Shown: positions 41,377 to 50,194, counted from the stretch's first letter. The stretch is DNA of 64,000 nucleotides from DASVHS01 sp035468985 (GCA_035468985.1 DATISF010000028.1:62001-126000); one strand, 5' to 3'. Notes: generated by a model from the sequence alone, not told the origin. Program-made: numbers and translations.

Positions 41377-43560
41377 TCAAGTCAGCTTAAATGGCAGCTT
41401 TCTCAGTCGTTTACCCGTCGCTGCAAAGATTGCGTTGGCAATGGCCGGTGCGGCGGGGGGCAATCCGGGCTCGCCCGTGCCCGTCGGCGCAGCCGTGCTC
41501 GGGACGATGTGGACTTCCACGACCGGCATCTCCCCGATCCGGAGTAGCGGATAGTCGTGAAAGTTCGACTGCTGCACCGCACCGCCGGCTGTGGTGATCT
41601 CACCGTGCAGCGCAGCCGTCAGGCCGTAGGCGATCGCGCCTTCGACCTGGGCGGCGATCCCGTCCGGATTCACGGCCGTGCCGCAGTCAATCGCACACAC
41701 GATCCGATCGACCTTGAGGCCATCCTTGGTGATGCTGACGTCCGCCACCTGCGCGACGTACGAGAGAAATGAACGCTGCGCCGCAAATCCGCGGCCTCGA
41801 CCTTCGGCGAGCCGTTTGCCCCACCCCGAGCGATCGCGCACCACCTCGATCACACGCCGCAGCCGATCGACCTCGAACGGATACGCCTTCGCCGCACCCT
41901 CTCCTTCGATGCGTTTTCCGGGCGTGAGCAATGAGAGCTGCAGCTCGATCGGATCTTTGCCCGTCGCGTGCGCTACTTCATCGAGGAACGAGTTGATCAC
42001 GAACCCGTTGATCGAATATTCGACCGAGCGCCACCAACCACGCGGCACCACGGACGCAATCGGGGTGAACTCGATCCGGTAGTTCGGCACCGAATACGGC
42101 AGATCGTCGAGTCCGCCGATCTCGCTGTCCTGCGGCTTGTCGGTTTTCGGATTCAGGAACGTCTCGATTGCAGGCGCGGCGAAATGATGGTCCCACGCGA
42201 TCAGCCGTCCATCCGGATCGAGAGCACCGATGACGCGATGCACGCTTGCCGGACGGTAGTAGTCGTGCTGCATGTCGTCTTCGCGCGTCCAGTGCACGTG
42301 CACCGGCTTTCCAGCGGCCTTCGACAGCAGCGCAGCCTCCGTCGCAAAATCGGGATTCGCTTTTCGCCCGAACCCGCCGCCCAGGAGAGTGACGTTCACT
42401 TTGACCTGCTCGGGCTTCACACCAACGGCTTTGGCGACCGTGCCCGCGGCCCAGTCGGGGAATTGCGTCGGCAGCCAGAGCTCCGCGCCATCGGCGGTGA
42501 CGCTCGCCGTCGCGTTCATCGGCTCCATCGTCGCGTGCGCAAGGAACGGCAGCTCGTAGGTGGCATCGATCTTCTTCGACGCCGAGACCGTGGCCGTATC
42601 GACATTGCCCACGTCAAGAACGCGTTTCGACACCGTGCTCACGGCCTTCTGCATCTGCTTGGCGATCGATTCCGTCGATTCCGTGGCCGCGGCGCCCGGG
42701 TTCCATTTCACATCGAGCGCCTCGCGTCCCTTCATCGCCGCCCATGTCGAATCGGCGATCACCGCCACGCCGTTCCACGGCAGGTCCGTTCCGATGGCGT
42801 CGATCTTCACGACCTGTCGTACGCCCGGAACCGCTTTCGCCTTGGTGTCATCGAAGCTGGCCACTGTTCCGCCGAACGCCGGCGAGCGTTTCACGACCGC
42901 GTACAACATTCCGGGAACGCGCACGTCGATGCCGTAGGTCGCCTTGCCTGTGACGATGTCCGGATTGTCGAGGCGATCGGCTTTGCGGCCAATGACTTTG
43001 AATGCGGCCGGCTCCTTCAGCTTGACCTCTTTCGGTACTTCGATCATGGCGGCGTCCGCGGCGACCTCGCCGAACGCGACCTTCCTGCCCGATGCAGCGT
43101 GTGTGATCACTCCGTCGCTGACGGAAAGCGAGTCGGCAGGAACGGCCAGCTTCGCAGCGGCCGCGGAAACGAGCATCGCCCTGGCGGCGGCGCCGGCCTC
43201 GCGCAGCGGCTTCCAGGTCGTCCGCACGCTGCTGCTGCCGCCCGTTCCCATGCGGCCGAACTTCTTGTCGAGGTACGCCTGCCGGATCTGCACCTTCTTC
43301 CAGTCGGCGTCGAGCTCCTCGGCGACGATCATAGGCAGCGCCGTGCGCACTCCCTGGCCCATCTCCGATTTCGGGACCCAGATCGTCACAACACCGGCGT
43401 CATCGACCTGTACGAACGCGCCGATGTCATGAGCAGCCGCTGCCGCCTTGGGCATCGATTTCGGTTTCTCCTTCGCTTCGATGGCGACCGACAGGATCAA
43501 TCCCGCGGACGCGGCCGAGGTAACCTTCACGAATTCGCGGCGGGAGACTTTGCGGATCAT
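41377..43560 (-). CDS. Molybdenum hydroxylase large subunit (IorB / aldehyde oxidase type)
   Basis: This 727-residue protein of the xanthine-dehydrogenase family has a twin-arginine signal (VSRREFVKVTSAASAGLILSVA), so it is exported folded. It includes the IorB-type segments WVPKSEMGQGVRTALPMIVAEEL (in part), GGGFGRKANPDF for cofactor binding, and the active-site Glu near the C terminus in GTGEPGLPPAAPAIANA. It hydroxylates N-heterocycles or aldehydes; the substrate is unknown. It pairs with the 2Fe-2S subunit 3 bases upstream. A third cytochrome subunit is not seen. I chose ATG 43560 just before the twin-arginine motif. Confidence 0.9.
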   Translation of the reverse strand: MIRKVSRREFVKVTSAASAGLILSVAIEAKEKPKSMPKAAAAAHDIGAFVQVDDAGVVTIWVPKSEMGQGVRTALPMIVAEELDADWKKVQIRQAYLDKKFGRMGTGGSSSVRTTWKPLREAGAAARAMLVSAAAAKLAVPADSLSVSDGVITHAASGRKVAFGEVAADAAMIEVPKEVKLKEPAAFKVIGRKADRLDNPDIVTGKATYGIDVRVPGMLYAVVKRSPAFGGTVASFDDTKAKAVPGVRQVVKIDAIGTDLPWNGVAVIADSTWAAMKGREALDVKWNPGAAATESTESIAKQMQKAVSTVSKRVLDVGNVDTATVSASKKIDATYELPFLAHATMEPMNATASVTADGAELWLPTQFPDWAAGTVAKAVGVKPEQVKVNVTLLGGGFGRKANPDFATEAALLSKAAGKPVHVHWTREDDMQHDYYRPASVHRVIGALDPDGRLIAWDHHFAAPAIETFLNPKTDKPQDSEIGGLDDLPYSVPNYRIEFTPIASVVPRGWWRSVEYSINGFVINSFLDEVAHATGKDPIELQLSLLTPGKRIEGEGAAKAYPFEVDRLRRVIEVVRDRSGWGKRLAEGRGRGFAAQRSFLSYVAQVADVSITKDGLKVDRIVCAIDCGTAVNPDGIAAQVEGAIAYGLTAALHGEITTAGGAVQQSNFHDYPLLRIGEMPVVEVHIVPSTAAPTGTGEPGLPPAAPAIANAIFAATGKRLRKLPFKLT

Positions 43561-43562
43561 GG

Positions 43563-44021
43563 CTACACCTCCTCCGCCGCGCGATGAATTGCTTTGCGGA
43601 CGCGGAGATACGTGCCGCAGCGGCAGGCGTTCCCCTCCATCGCCGCATCGATGTCTTCGTCGGTTGGTTTCGGTTTCTTCGCCAGCAGCGCGGCAGCCGA
43701 CATGATCTGTCCCGCCTGGCAGTAGCCGCACTGCGGAACGTTCTCGGCCATCCACGCTTTCTGCAGCGGATGCGTTCCCGCCGGCGACAATCCCTCGATG
43801 GTCGTGATCGACTGCCCTTTCACGTCGCCGACCGCGGTGCTGCACGACCGGATCGCGTCGCCGTTTGCGAGCACGGTGCAGGAGCCGCACAAACCCACCC
43901 CGCAGCCGAATTTCGTGCCGGTGAGGCCGAGGTCGTCCCGCAGCACCCAGAGGAGCGGGGTGTCGGGCGGCGACGAGACGGTTCGCGGTTTTCCGTTGAC
44001 GGTGAGCTTGATTTCAGCCAT
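43563..44021 (-). CDS. 2Fe-2S small subunit of the molybdenum hydroxylase (IorA type)
   Basis: This 152-residue subunit has two cluster sites: a plant-ferredoxin-like CGVGLCGSCTVL (about 41-52) with a later Cys in IRSCSTAV, and the helical CGYCQAGQI with NACRCGTYLRVR. It transfers electrons from the molybdenum site of the large subunit. It lacks a twin-arginine signal and would travel with the exported large subunit. The order small-then-large matches iorAB operons. Confidence 0.93.
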   Translation of the reverse strand: MAEIKLTVNGKPRTVSSPPDTPLLWVLRDDLGLTGTKFGCGVGLCGSCTVLANGDAIRSCSTAVGDVKGQSITTIEGLSPAGTHPLQKAWMAENVPQCGYCQAGQIMSAAALLAKKPKPTDEDIDAAMEGNACRCGTYLRVRKAIHRAAEEV

Positions 44022-44132
44022 CGGAGCCTCCGATTCCTTTGTTGGACCGCGCCATCTTATGACGCAAGGTCCGCCCTCGCTGTCAACGGATGAAAAACGA
44101 CGAGTCTCCGTGTTATACCTGCCCAGTCAGGC

Positions 44133-45044
44133 ATGGACATACCGGCCGAATCGGGCCAGGAACGCTATCCCTCAATCGAGCCGGCCGAGAAGGGCGATCG
44201 CGTCCTCATCGTCGCTCCGCACATGGACGACGAAGCCATCGGAGCGGGCGCGTACGCGCTCGATGCCATCCGGGCCGGAGCTGACGTCTTCGTCGCTTTC
44301 CTGACCGCCGGCGATTGCGCACGATTTTCCGCGCGCCTCCTCCACCGTCGCGTGCTGCTGACGCCTGACGACTACCTGGCCGTGGGCCGCACACGCATCG
44401 CCGAAGCCGGCAACGCCATGCGCATCCTCGGCGTCCCGCGCGATCATCGCTTCATCCTCGGCTATCCCGACCGCGGTCTGCGGGCGATCGTCGAGCAACC
44501 GAAGCTCGTGATCCGTTCCACTTCGACGCAGGCGAGGGCCGTCCCATACCTGGCCGCGCTATCGCCCGGCGCACCGCACAACTTCGAACACGTCGTTCGC
44601 GACGTTCAGGGCATCCTCGCCCTCGTCCGGCCGACCACGGTGATCACGCCCGTTCCGTTCGACATGCATCCCGATCACAGCGCGGCCGCCGCGATCGTCG
44701 ACGTGGCCATCGACCGGCTCCAGCTCATGCCCAACCGCCTCGGCTACCTCGTGCACACCAGCCGTTTCAAACCACTGGTGTGGATGCCCGAGCGAGCGCT
44801 CCTTCCGCCGCTGCACATGCGGTCGTTCCAGTGGGCGACTTACGCGGTGTCGGACGAGGCGCAAAGAGTCAAGGTGTCGATGCTCGAGGCGTACCGGAGC
44901 CAGCGGCCCTACACGTACTTCCTCCGCAACGCGTTCCTCCGCAGGAACGAGCTCTTCTTCGCCTACACCACCGAGACGGTGCACGTGGCGCGCGCGGTTA
45001 CGTCTTTTGCATGCGCGCCGTATTCGCCGCCCTCCTCGCTCTGA
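44133..45044 (+). CDS. PIG-L/LmbE-family deacetylase
   Basis: This 303-residue protein has the two metal-binding motifs of the family: VAPHMDDEAIGAGAYALD near residue 28 and MHPDHSAAAAIVD near 187. The family removes N-acetyl groups from sugars such as GlcNAc-linked molecules; the actual substrate is unknown. There is no signal peptide. The last 15 residues or so (FACAPYSPPSSL) are read out of the signal-peptide region of the neighbouring amidohydrolase remnant, so the natural end may have been altered or the two genes overlapped originally. Confidence 0.85.
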   Translation: MDIPAESGQERYPSIEPAEKGDRVLIVAPHMDDEAIGAGAYALDAIRAGADVFVAFLTAGDCARFSARLLHRRVLLTPDDYLAVGRTRIAEAGNAMRILGVPRDHRFILGYPDRGLRAIVEQPKLVIRSTSTQARAVPYLAALSPGAPHNFEHVVRDVQGILALVRPTTVITPVPFDMHPDHSAAAAIVDVAIDRLQLMPNRLGYLVHTSRFKPLVWMPERALLPPLHMRSFQWATYAVSDEAQRVKVSMLEAYRSQRPYTYFLRNAFLRRNELFFAYTTETVHVARAVTSFACAPYSPPSSL

Positions 45045-45217
45045 CCTGCCGCGCAGATCATGGAGCCCGGCTTCAGCCGGGCCGAGTCATTTCGATCTTC
45101 TCATTCGCAATGGAACCGTCATCGACGGCACCGGACGTCCGCCCATTCGCCCTGATGTCGGAATCCGCGGCGACACGATCGCGGAGATCGGCGATCTGGA
45201 CGGTCGCACCGCCGCCA
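45011..45217 (+). pseudogene. Fragment of an exported amidohydrolase (D-aminoacylase-like)
   Basis: ATG 45011 gives a signal-peptide start (MRAVFAALLALTCRA). About 25 bases of palindromic sequence then shift the frame. Thereafter the other frame reads FDLLIRNGTVIDGTG and PDVGIRGDTIAEIGDL, the standard N-terminal beta-strands of D-aminoacylase-type amidohydrolases. The gene ends at about codon 65 where palindromic element copy 7 begins; the metal-site motifs and the remaining 450 or so residues are not found after the element. It has thus been broken twice. Confidence 0.75.
45062..45087. repeat. Short GCCCGGCTTCAGCCGGGC palindrome
   Basis: An 18-bp palindrome flanked by GGA and CGAG lies between the signal-peptide codons and the rest of the amidohydrolase remnant, where it breaks the reading frame. 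Confidence 0.7.
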
Positions 45218-45359
45218 GGGAACCTCTGCGCAAGTCGTTGTTCACGTCATCCTGAGCCGCGAAGACGGCGAAGGATCTCGAAATCGCAGGCGTTTTCGCG
45301 TCCTGAGATCCTTCGTCGCGCTTCGCCGACTCAGGATCACGACTTGCGCAGAGGTTCCC
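45218..45359 (-). repeat. MITE-like palindromic element, copy 7
   Basis: This is the best-preserved copy: ends are GGGAACCTCTGCGCAAGTCG and CGACTTGCGCAGAGGTTCCC. It has the same orientation as copy 4. It follows directly on coding sequence of the amidohydrolase remnant and is the clearest case of an element at a gene break. Confidence 0.88.
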
Positions 45360-45376
45360 CAGGGCCGGGGGGCGCG

Positions 45377-45600
45377 TCATTGCGTCCCGGCGCGGATCTC
45401 CATGAGGTGCGCCGCTTTCGATCACGGTGCCTTGCGCGGTGATCGTCGAATCGGTGTAGCTGATCGCGGGCAGACCGATCGCTGCGCGCGCCGCGTCCAG
45501 TGCGCTGCGCAGCTCGTCGATGTGCGCTTTCCTGATCATGACGCCGCCCGGACTCGAATCGGTGAACGTCAGGCGGGGGATGACGATTGCTGGAGCTAAG
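45377..45600 (-). pseudogene. C-terminal remnant of a surface protein, frameshifted
   Basis: The minus strand reads IRKAHIDELRSALDAARAAIGL, then PAISYTDSTIT, then (after one extra G at the GTGATC-G-AAAGCG junction) KAAHLMEIRAGTQ and a stop at 45377-45379. Segment pairs of this kind (x-I-R/K-A-x-H-x-x-E-L/I-R, with Y-T-D-P/S-T-I) close many large secreted proteins of Acidobacteriota. Here nothing else of such a protein is upstream: the frame starts abruptly near 45600. (Segments are quoted in parts.). Confidence 0.65.
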
Positions 45601-45666
45601 CAGACTCTACCGCGAGGCCCGATCACCCGCGCATCCGGGAGGGATGTAGAAAGCGGCGGAAACGTT

Positions 45667-46566
45667 TCAGCGCTTCACGGCACGCCGACGCGCGACCGGC
45701 CCGCGCAGATGCTTGTCCAGCCAGTCGTCAACGATCTTCTTGTATTTCGCGTCGTTGAACTGGTCGTCGGCGTGCTGCGCGTTCGGAAGCAGGATCAGCG
45801 TCGAGTCGATTCCGCTCGCCTCGAGCGCGGCGTGCAGCATCACGCTCTGCTGGAACGGCACGAGGCAATCGAGCATGCCGTGCATCAGCAGAAACGGCGG
45901 ATCGTCTGCCGAGATGTAATGGATCGGGTTCGCCGTCTCCGTCCATTCCCTGCATTGCTGAATCGGGCAGCCCATCAGAAGCGACGGCGGCATGTACGAC
46001 GCGTTTCCGTCCAGCGGAATGCAGGGCAGCTTCTGGTCATCGAGCATCAGGAGATCGCTGGGCCCATAGAAATCGACGACGGCCTTCACGCGGCTGGAGA
46101 ATTGAGAATCGCCGAGCTGCAGACCCTCGAGCGACGCCTCGCCGCCACTCGTGCCGAGAACCGCGCCGAGATGACCACCGGCCGAGGTACCGAAGACGCC
46201 GACGCGCTCCGGATCGATGTGGAAACGCGCCGCGTTCGCGCGCAGCCATCGCACCGCCGCTTTGCACGCTTCGATTTGCGTGGGCCAGATGAATTGCGGC
46301 GCCAGCGGATAGTCGATGCTCGCCACCACGTACCCGCGCGAAGCCTGCCGGATCGCCGGCCCGCCCGTGCGATCGCCGGTGATCCACGCGCCGCTGTGCA
46401 GATAGACGATCGCCGGATACGGCCCGGAACCATCGGGCACGCGCAAGTCGAGCAGGAGCGGCTTGCCGCCGGCATTCGCGTATTCGAGCGCGTCGATGGT
46501 CGTGTAACCCTGCGCCAACGCAGAAGACACGACGAGAAGAAGAGGAAGGATGAGGAACCGGCTCAC
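45667..46566 (-). CDS. Secreted alpha/beta-hydrolase (esterase-like)
   Basis: This 299-residue protein has a signal peptide (FLILPLLLVVSSALAQ). The fold of the BD-FAE / hormone-sensitive-lipase group follows: oxyanion segment YLHSGAWITGD, nucleophile GTSAGGH, acid Asp in LMHGMLDCLVPF, and His in LPNAQHADDQF. It probably cleaves esters of small or plant-derived substrates outside the cytoplasm. The start is GTG 46566, inside the left arm of a strong hairpin. It is downstream of the transglutaminase-like gene on the same strand. Confidence 0.85.
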   Translation of the reverse strand: MSRFLILPLLLVVSSALAQGYTTIDALEYANAGGKPLLLDLRVPDGSGPYPAIVYLHSGAWITGDRTGGPAIRQASRGYVVASIDYPLAPQFIWPTQIEACKAAVRWLRANAARFHIDPERVGVFGTSAGGHLGAVLGTSGGEASLEGLQLGDSQFSSRVKAVVDFYGPSDLLMLDDQKLPCIPLDGNASYMPPSLLMGCPIQQCREWTETANPIHYISADDPPFLLMHGMLDCLVPFQQSVMLHAALEASGIDSTLILLPNAQHADDQFNDAKYKKIVDDWLDKHLRGPVARRRAVKR

Positions 46567-46597
46567 GGCACCTGTCGAGAACAGGTGCCGTGTGAGC
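46561..46597. terminator. Strong hairpin between transglutaminase-like and esterase genes
   Basis: CGGCACCTGT (46566-46575) and ACAGGTGCCG (46581-46590) form a perfect 10-bp stem with loop CGAGA; GCTCA and TGAGC extend it past a 2-nt bulge. It lies just after the stop of the upstream minus-strand gene and covers the GTG of the downstream one. There is no T-run, so it may be an attenuator or a translation-control hairpin rather than a classical terminator. Confidence 0.5.
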
Positions 46598-46598
46598 G

Positions 46599-47564
46599 CT
46601 ATTCTGAAGCGGCGGTTGCCGAGGTCGTGAGCTCGCGGAACTGCAGGGAGATCGACGGCTCACCCACCGTCTTCCCCGCCGCCTCGGCTCGCGGATAGAT
46701 GAAGTAATTCAAGGGATCGGACGTGTGCGGCGTCAGGACGAGATCGCGACCCATCGTGAACTGCACGCGGTTCGGATCGAGGTTCCCGAACAAGGCCTGC
46801 TGTGCGGCCGGATCCGTCAGCTTCGACGCGTCGGACGCGTCGACCGGAATCCAGCCCTTCCCTTGGATGTAGAACTCCGCCCAGCAGTGATAGCCCTTCA
46901 CGTTGCCGTCGCTGGCGGTGAGCGGGAATCCGATCACGAAACGCGCCGGGATGCCTTTGGCGCGCGCAAGCGAGATGAACAGCGAATGGAAGTCGGTGCA
47001 GTTGCCGGCTTTGATGTCGCAGGCGCGCTCCGTGTCGCCCTGTCCCCACCCCGGAATCGTCTTGTCGTACTTCATCGTGACGATCAGGTAGTTGAAAAAC
47101 GCGTGCGCCTGTTCGTACGGATCGTTGACCCCTTTCGTCAGCTCGTCGGCAAGCTTGCGGATGCGCGGCGACAGCGTCACCAGGCGATCGGCTTTCAACG
47201 CGCGCTGAAGCTCGGCGCGCGTGGCGACTCTCTCCACCGGAACGCTGGCCTCATTTCGCGTTGCCGTGAAACGCACCCGAACGGTCAAATCGCCCTCGGG
47301 CGGATTGGGGATCGTGGCGAACGCGTACTCGTTCCTGAATTCCTTGTCGCGATGACGCGTGAACGGGAACGGCGCGTCGATCGTCACGTTCGACACGTGC
47401 TGCCATCCGCGGCTCGCGGGCAGCGGAATCCAGACTTTGAGCTCCGGCAAACCGGCCGGAACATGAGCAACAACGGCCGTGTACGTCGCGTCGAAGATCT
47501 TCGCCGATCCGGCGTACAGCGGCAGGGCGATGAGAAGCGGAAGCAGGTGAGTCAGTCTGCGCAT
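46599..47564 (-). CDS. Secreted transglutaminase-like (papain-fold) protein
   Basis: This 321-residue protein has a signal peptide (THLLPLLIALPLYAGS). An immunoglobulin-like N-terminal part (about 25-150) is followed by the transglutaminase-like core with the triad Cys in AGNCTDFHSLF, His in GYHCWAEF and Asp in GWIPVDASDA. Such proteins usually act as peptidases or amidases, not cross-linkers. Its substrate is unknown. It is followed by a hairpin and then the esterase gene. Confidence 0.85.
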   Translation of the reverse strand: MRRLTHLLPLLIALPLYAGSAKIFDATYTAVVAHVPAGLPELKVWIPLPASRGWQHVSNVTIDAPFPFTRHRDKEFRNEYAFATIPNPPEGDLTVRVRFTATRNEASVPVERVATRAELQRALKADRLVTLSPRIRKLADELTKGVNDPYEQAHAFFNYLIVTMKYDKTIPGWGQGDTERACDIKAGNCTDFHSLFISLARAKGIPARFVIGFPLTASDGNVKGYHCWAEFYIQGKGWIPVDASDASKLTDPAAQQALFGNLDPNRVQFTMGRDLVLTPHTSDPLNYFIYPRAEAAGKTVGEPSISLQFRELTTSATAASE

Positions 47565-47581
47565 GGTGTCGCGAATTCTAC

Positions 47582-48877
47582 CTAACGTCTCACAGCCCGG
47601 CGCCGCTTTCCTCCATCAGTGAAGGAGAAGGAAGCGCTGGCAGTGGCGCTGCTCGACCCGACGGTCACGACGACGTCAACAGTTCCGGAAACGTGTGCGG
47701 GAACGGTTGCCATCAGCGTTGTTGGTCCGGTGACCTGAACATTCGTCGCGGCGACTCCACCGAAGGAAACGGAAACCGGCAATGCCGTCGTGAAACCGGC
47801 GCCGAAAATCATGACCTGCGCGCCGCCTTTCGGTGAGGCGGCATTCGGGACGATGGAGGTGACGCCAGGCGCCGGCAACGTCCAGGTGAAACCGCTGCTG
47901 CGCGTCGCCGAACGGCCGTCGCCGTTGGTGACGACGACATCGCGAGGCGAGCTCGAAGCGATGTCGAACGGCCCCTGCGGGGTGGTCGCGGAGATCGTCG
48001 AGGCCGTCGGGGTCGTCGCCACAACCAGGTTGTTCACGGCCAACCCACCGATCGTCACGCGCGCGCCGGAGTCGAAGTTCGATCCGCTGATCGTGAGGGC
48101 GGTGCCTCCGGTCGTCGGACCACTCGTCGGATCGATCGAGGTGATCGACGGACCAGGAACCGCATAGATGTAGCTGCCGAAGTTCGCGCTCTGCCCGTCC
48201 GGATTGCTGACCGTCAGGGTCACGGCTCCTGGATCGTGAGCCGGCGCGATCGCGCTGATGCTCGAGGAACTGTTCACGGTCGTGCTCACGGCCGGCGTAT
48301 CGCCGAACTTCACGCTCGCACCATTCTGAAACGCCGAGCCGGTGACCGCGACCACCGTGCCGCCGGCGGTCGTGCCGCCGGTCGGTGTGAACGAGCTGAT
48401 CGCCGGAGGATTCGGGGCGGCGTTGACGGTCATCGTTCCGAACATGTTCGGGTGTCCGGAACCGCACGACGAGACCGTGCAGAAGTAGCTGAACGTGCCC
48501 GGCGTATTCGCGACGAACGTCTTGATGACGTGCTGTCCGCGCGATTCCGTGATATCGATCCCGGAACCCTCGAGGAAGAAGCCGTGCGTCACGTCGCTCG
48601 ATGTGATGTCGAGCGTAACGGTGTCTCCCTGATTCACGACAAATGGAGAAGGACTGATCGTGAACGAAAACTGCTTCGCGGTAACCGTGAACGTCTTGGT
48701 CGCCGCGGGATTCACCGCGCTCGCGGCAATGGCCGGCATTTCGGCGACGAGAGCGTGATGGTTGGCGTGGTACTCGCGGATCAGCTGATCAAACGGCGTG
48801 GCCTGGTGCAGTTCCTGGGCAAGAAGCGTGGAACCGATGAACAACGTTGTGATGACGGCAACCGTGGTCGTGCGCAT
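47582..48877 (-). CDS. Secreted cupredoxin-like domain with IPT/TIG repeats
   Basis: This 431-residue protein has a signal peptide (VAVITTLFIGSTLLA). A cupredoxin domain (about 55-155) has His in DVTHGFFLEG and the ligand loop YFCTVSSCGSGHPNM, a C-x4-C-x3-H-x2-M pattern close to the CuA loop of cytochrome oxidase subunit II (C-x3-C-x3-H-x2-M) but one residue longer. Three IPT/TIG immunoglobulin-like repeats (about 160-425) with G-G-T-x-V/L-x-I-x-G-x-x-F follow, and a basic tail. It could be an extracellular copper or electron-transfer protein. I chose ATG 48877; a leader with TATATTAT lies just upstream. Confidence 0.8.
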   Translation of the reverse strand: MRTTTVAVITTLFIGSTLLAQELHQATPFDQLIREYHANHHALVAEMPAIAASAVNPAATKTFTVTAKQFSFTISPSPFVVNQGDTVTLDITSSDVTHGFFLEGSGIDITESRGQHVIKTFVANTPGTFSYFCTVSSCGSGHPNMFGTMTVNAAPNPPAISSFTPTGGTTAGGTVVAVTGSAFQNGASVKFGDTPAVSTTVNSSSSISAIAPAHDPGAVTLTVSNPDGQSANFGSYIYAVPGPSITSIDPTSGPTTGGTALTISGSNFDSGARVTIGGLAVNNLVVATTPTASTISATTPQGPFDIASSSPRDVVVTNGDGRSATRSSGFTWTLPAPGVTSIVPNAASPKGGAQVMIFGAGFTTALPVSVSFGGVAATNVQVTGPTTLMATVPAHVSGTVDVVVTVGSSSATASASFSFTDGGKRRRAVRR

Positions 48878-48894
48878 GCTGTTTATAATATACA

Positions 48895-48915
48895 AGCTGG
48901 AGCTTTGATCCAGCT
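48895..48915. terminator. Short hairpin downstream of the acyltransferase gene
   Basis: AGCTGGA and TCCAGCT pair around the loop GCTTTGA. It lies between the minus-strand gene ending at 48929 and the cupredoxin gene. It has a seven-base stem and no clear T-run, so terminator function is tentative. Confidence 0.35.
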
Positions 48916-48928
48916 GTTCACAAAGGGT

Positions 48929-50182
48929 TTACACCTTAATTATCCACTGCCGCCGGTAGAAGACGGCAAGGATACCGAGCCAGAGCACCACGAACGCGAT
49001 CGCCCACAGCATCGACGCGAACCGCGGCTCGAAGTATGGCTCGAAGAAGACCTGGTAGCTGGCCTGCTGAAGAGACGCGGGCTTGCCTGCGACGTTTACC
49101 TTGATCAGCGATCCGATCAACCGTGCCATCAACCCCGAGCCGACGAAGGCCACCATTGGATTGACGCCGTAGATCACGAACGGCTTCGTCCAGCCGCGCC
49201 AGCCGCGCAAGTCGATCGCCCACAGGCACGCGGCCAGCACGACGCACGCAAAGCCTGCGGTGAAGACGACGTAGGAGCTCGTCCAGAGATTCTTGTTGAT
49301 GGGGAAGATCGCTCCCCACAAGCGGCCGACGGTCAGGCCGATGACGCCGAAGCCGAACAACTCGACCACGCGCTCGATCAGCGGACGGCGTTTGTTCGCG
49401 ATCCACTCCCCTGCCAGAACTCCGAGCAACGCCGTGGCCACCGCCGGGAGTGTCGACAACGGCCCTTCCGGATCCCAGTACTTGCTTCCCACCCAGATGT
49501 GGTCGCCGAGGAGTTGTTGATCGGTCCACGCTTCGAGCGTGTTCTTCGGCTGATCGAGCGTGAAATAGCCGATCGTTCCGGTTCCCGGTACCGGGATGAG
49601 CGTCACGATCACCCAGTAGCCGACGAGAATCGCCACGATGGTGCCGATGATTCGCCGCCCTCTGAGGTAAACCGTCAGCAGCGCTGCGCACGTGTAGGCG
49701 ACGCCGATTCGCTGCAGCACTCCCGCGTAGCGGAGATGTTCGAAACGCCAGGCCAGCCGCTGAGCGAACGTTGGGTCGGCGACGTTGGGAATCTTCCCCC
49801 ACCAGTAAAACGGAAACGCGTTGAGCAGCAGACCGAACAGAACGATCAGCGCCCCTCGGCGAAGGATCTTGTTCACGAGCGCCCGCCGGTCCGCGCCGGC
49901 GGCCTTGCGTGCGCCGAGAGAGAGATGCGTCGTCACGCCGACGATGAACAGGAAGAACGGAAAGATCAGATCCGTCGGCGTCCAGCCGTGCCATTCGGCA
50001 TGCTCGAGCGGCGGATAGATCGCGCTCCACGTGCCGGGATTGTTCACCAGCAGCATGCCGGCGATGGTCATCCCGCGAAACACGTCGAGCGCCACGAGGC
50101 GCTCGCGCGGCGGCGGCATCGGCGCAACCGTGCTGGTGACCGCTTCGCGCTCAACGGTCTGCGGGGCTTCCGTAACGGTCAT
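48929..50182 (-). CDS. Membrane acyltransferase of the HGSNAT/NagX family
   Basis: This 417-residue protein has about ten hydrophobic segments. The family opening is RLVALDVFRGMTIAGMLLVN with NNPGTWSAIYPPLEHAEW (quoted in parts), then PTDLIFPFFLFIVG and the catalytic-region motif LRYAGVLQRIGVAY. Relatives transfer acetyl groups from cytoplasmic acetyl-CoA to sugars across a membrane (heparan alpha-glucosaminide N-acetyltransferase); bacterial members often act on GlcNAc-type substrates. The N-terminal 25 residues are a soluble Pro-rich tail. Confidence 0.87.
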   Translation of the reverse strand: MTVTEAPQTVEREAVTSTVAPMPPPRERLVALDVFRGMTIAGMLLVNNPGTWSAIYPPLEHAEWHGWTPTDLIFPFFLFIVGVTTHLSLGARKAAGADRRALVNKILRRGALIVLFGLLLNAFPFYWWGKIPNVADPTFAQRLAWRFEHLRYAGVLQRIGVAYTCAALLTVYLRGRRIIGTIVAILVGYWVIVTLIPVPGTGTIGYFTLDQPKNTLEAWTDQQLLGDHIWVGSKYWDPEGPLSTLPAVATALLGVLAGEWIANKRRPLIERVVELFGFGVIGLTVGRLWGAIFPINKNLWTSSYVVFTAGFACVVLAACLWAIDLRGWRGWTKPFVIYGVNPMVAFVGSGLMARLIGSLIKVNVAGKPASLQQASYQVFFEPYFEPRFASMLWAIAFVVLWLGILAVFYRRQWIIKV

Positions 50183-50194
50183 GTGTGGAAGAGT

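Noticed and set aside
41377..43890. Longer start of the molybdenum hydroxylase large subunit
   Set aside because: The extra 110 codons run through the small-subunit gene in another frame; the twin-arginine signal fixes the start at 43560.
48877..48895. Leaderless promoter with TATATTAT just before the cupredoxin gene
   Set aside because: A single AT-rich hexamer match without a -35 box or mapped start is not enough to list as a promoter.
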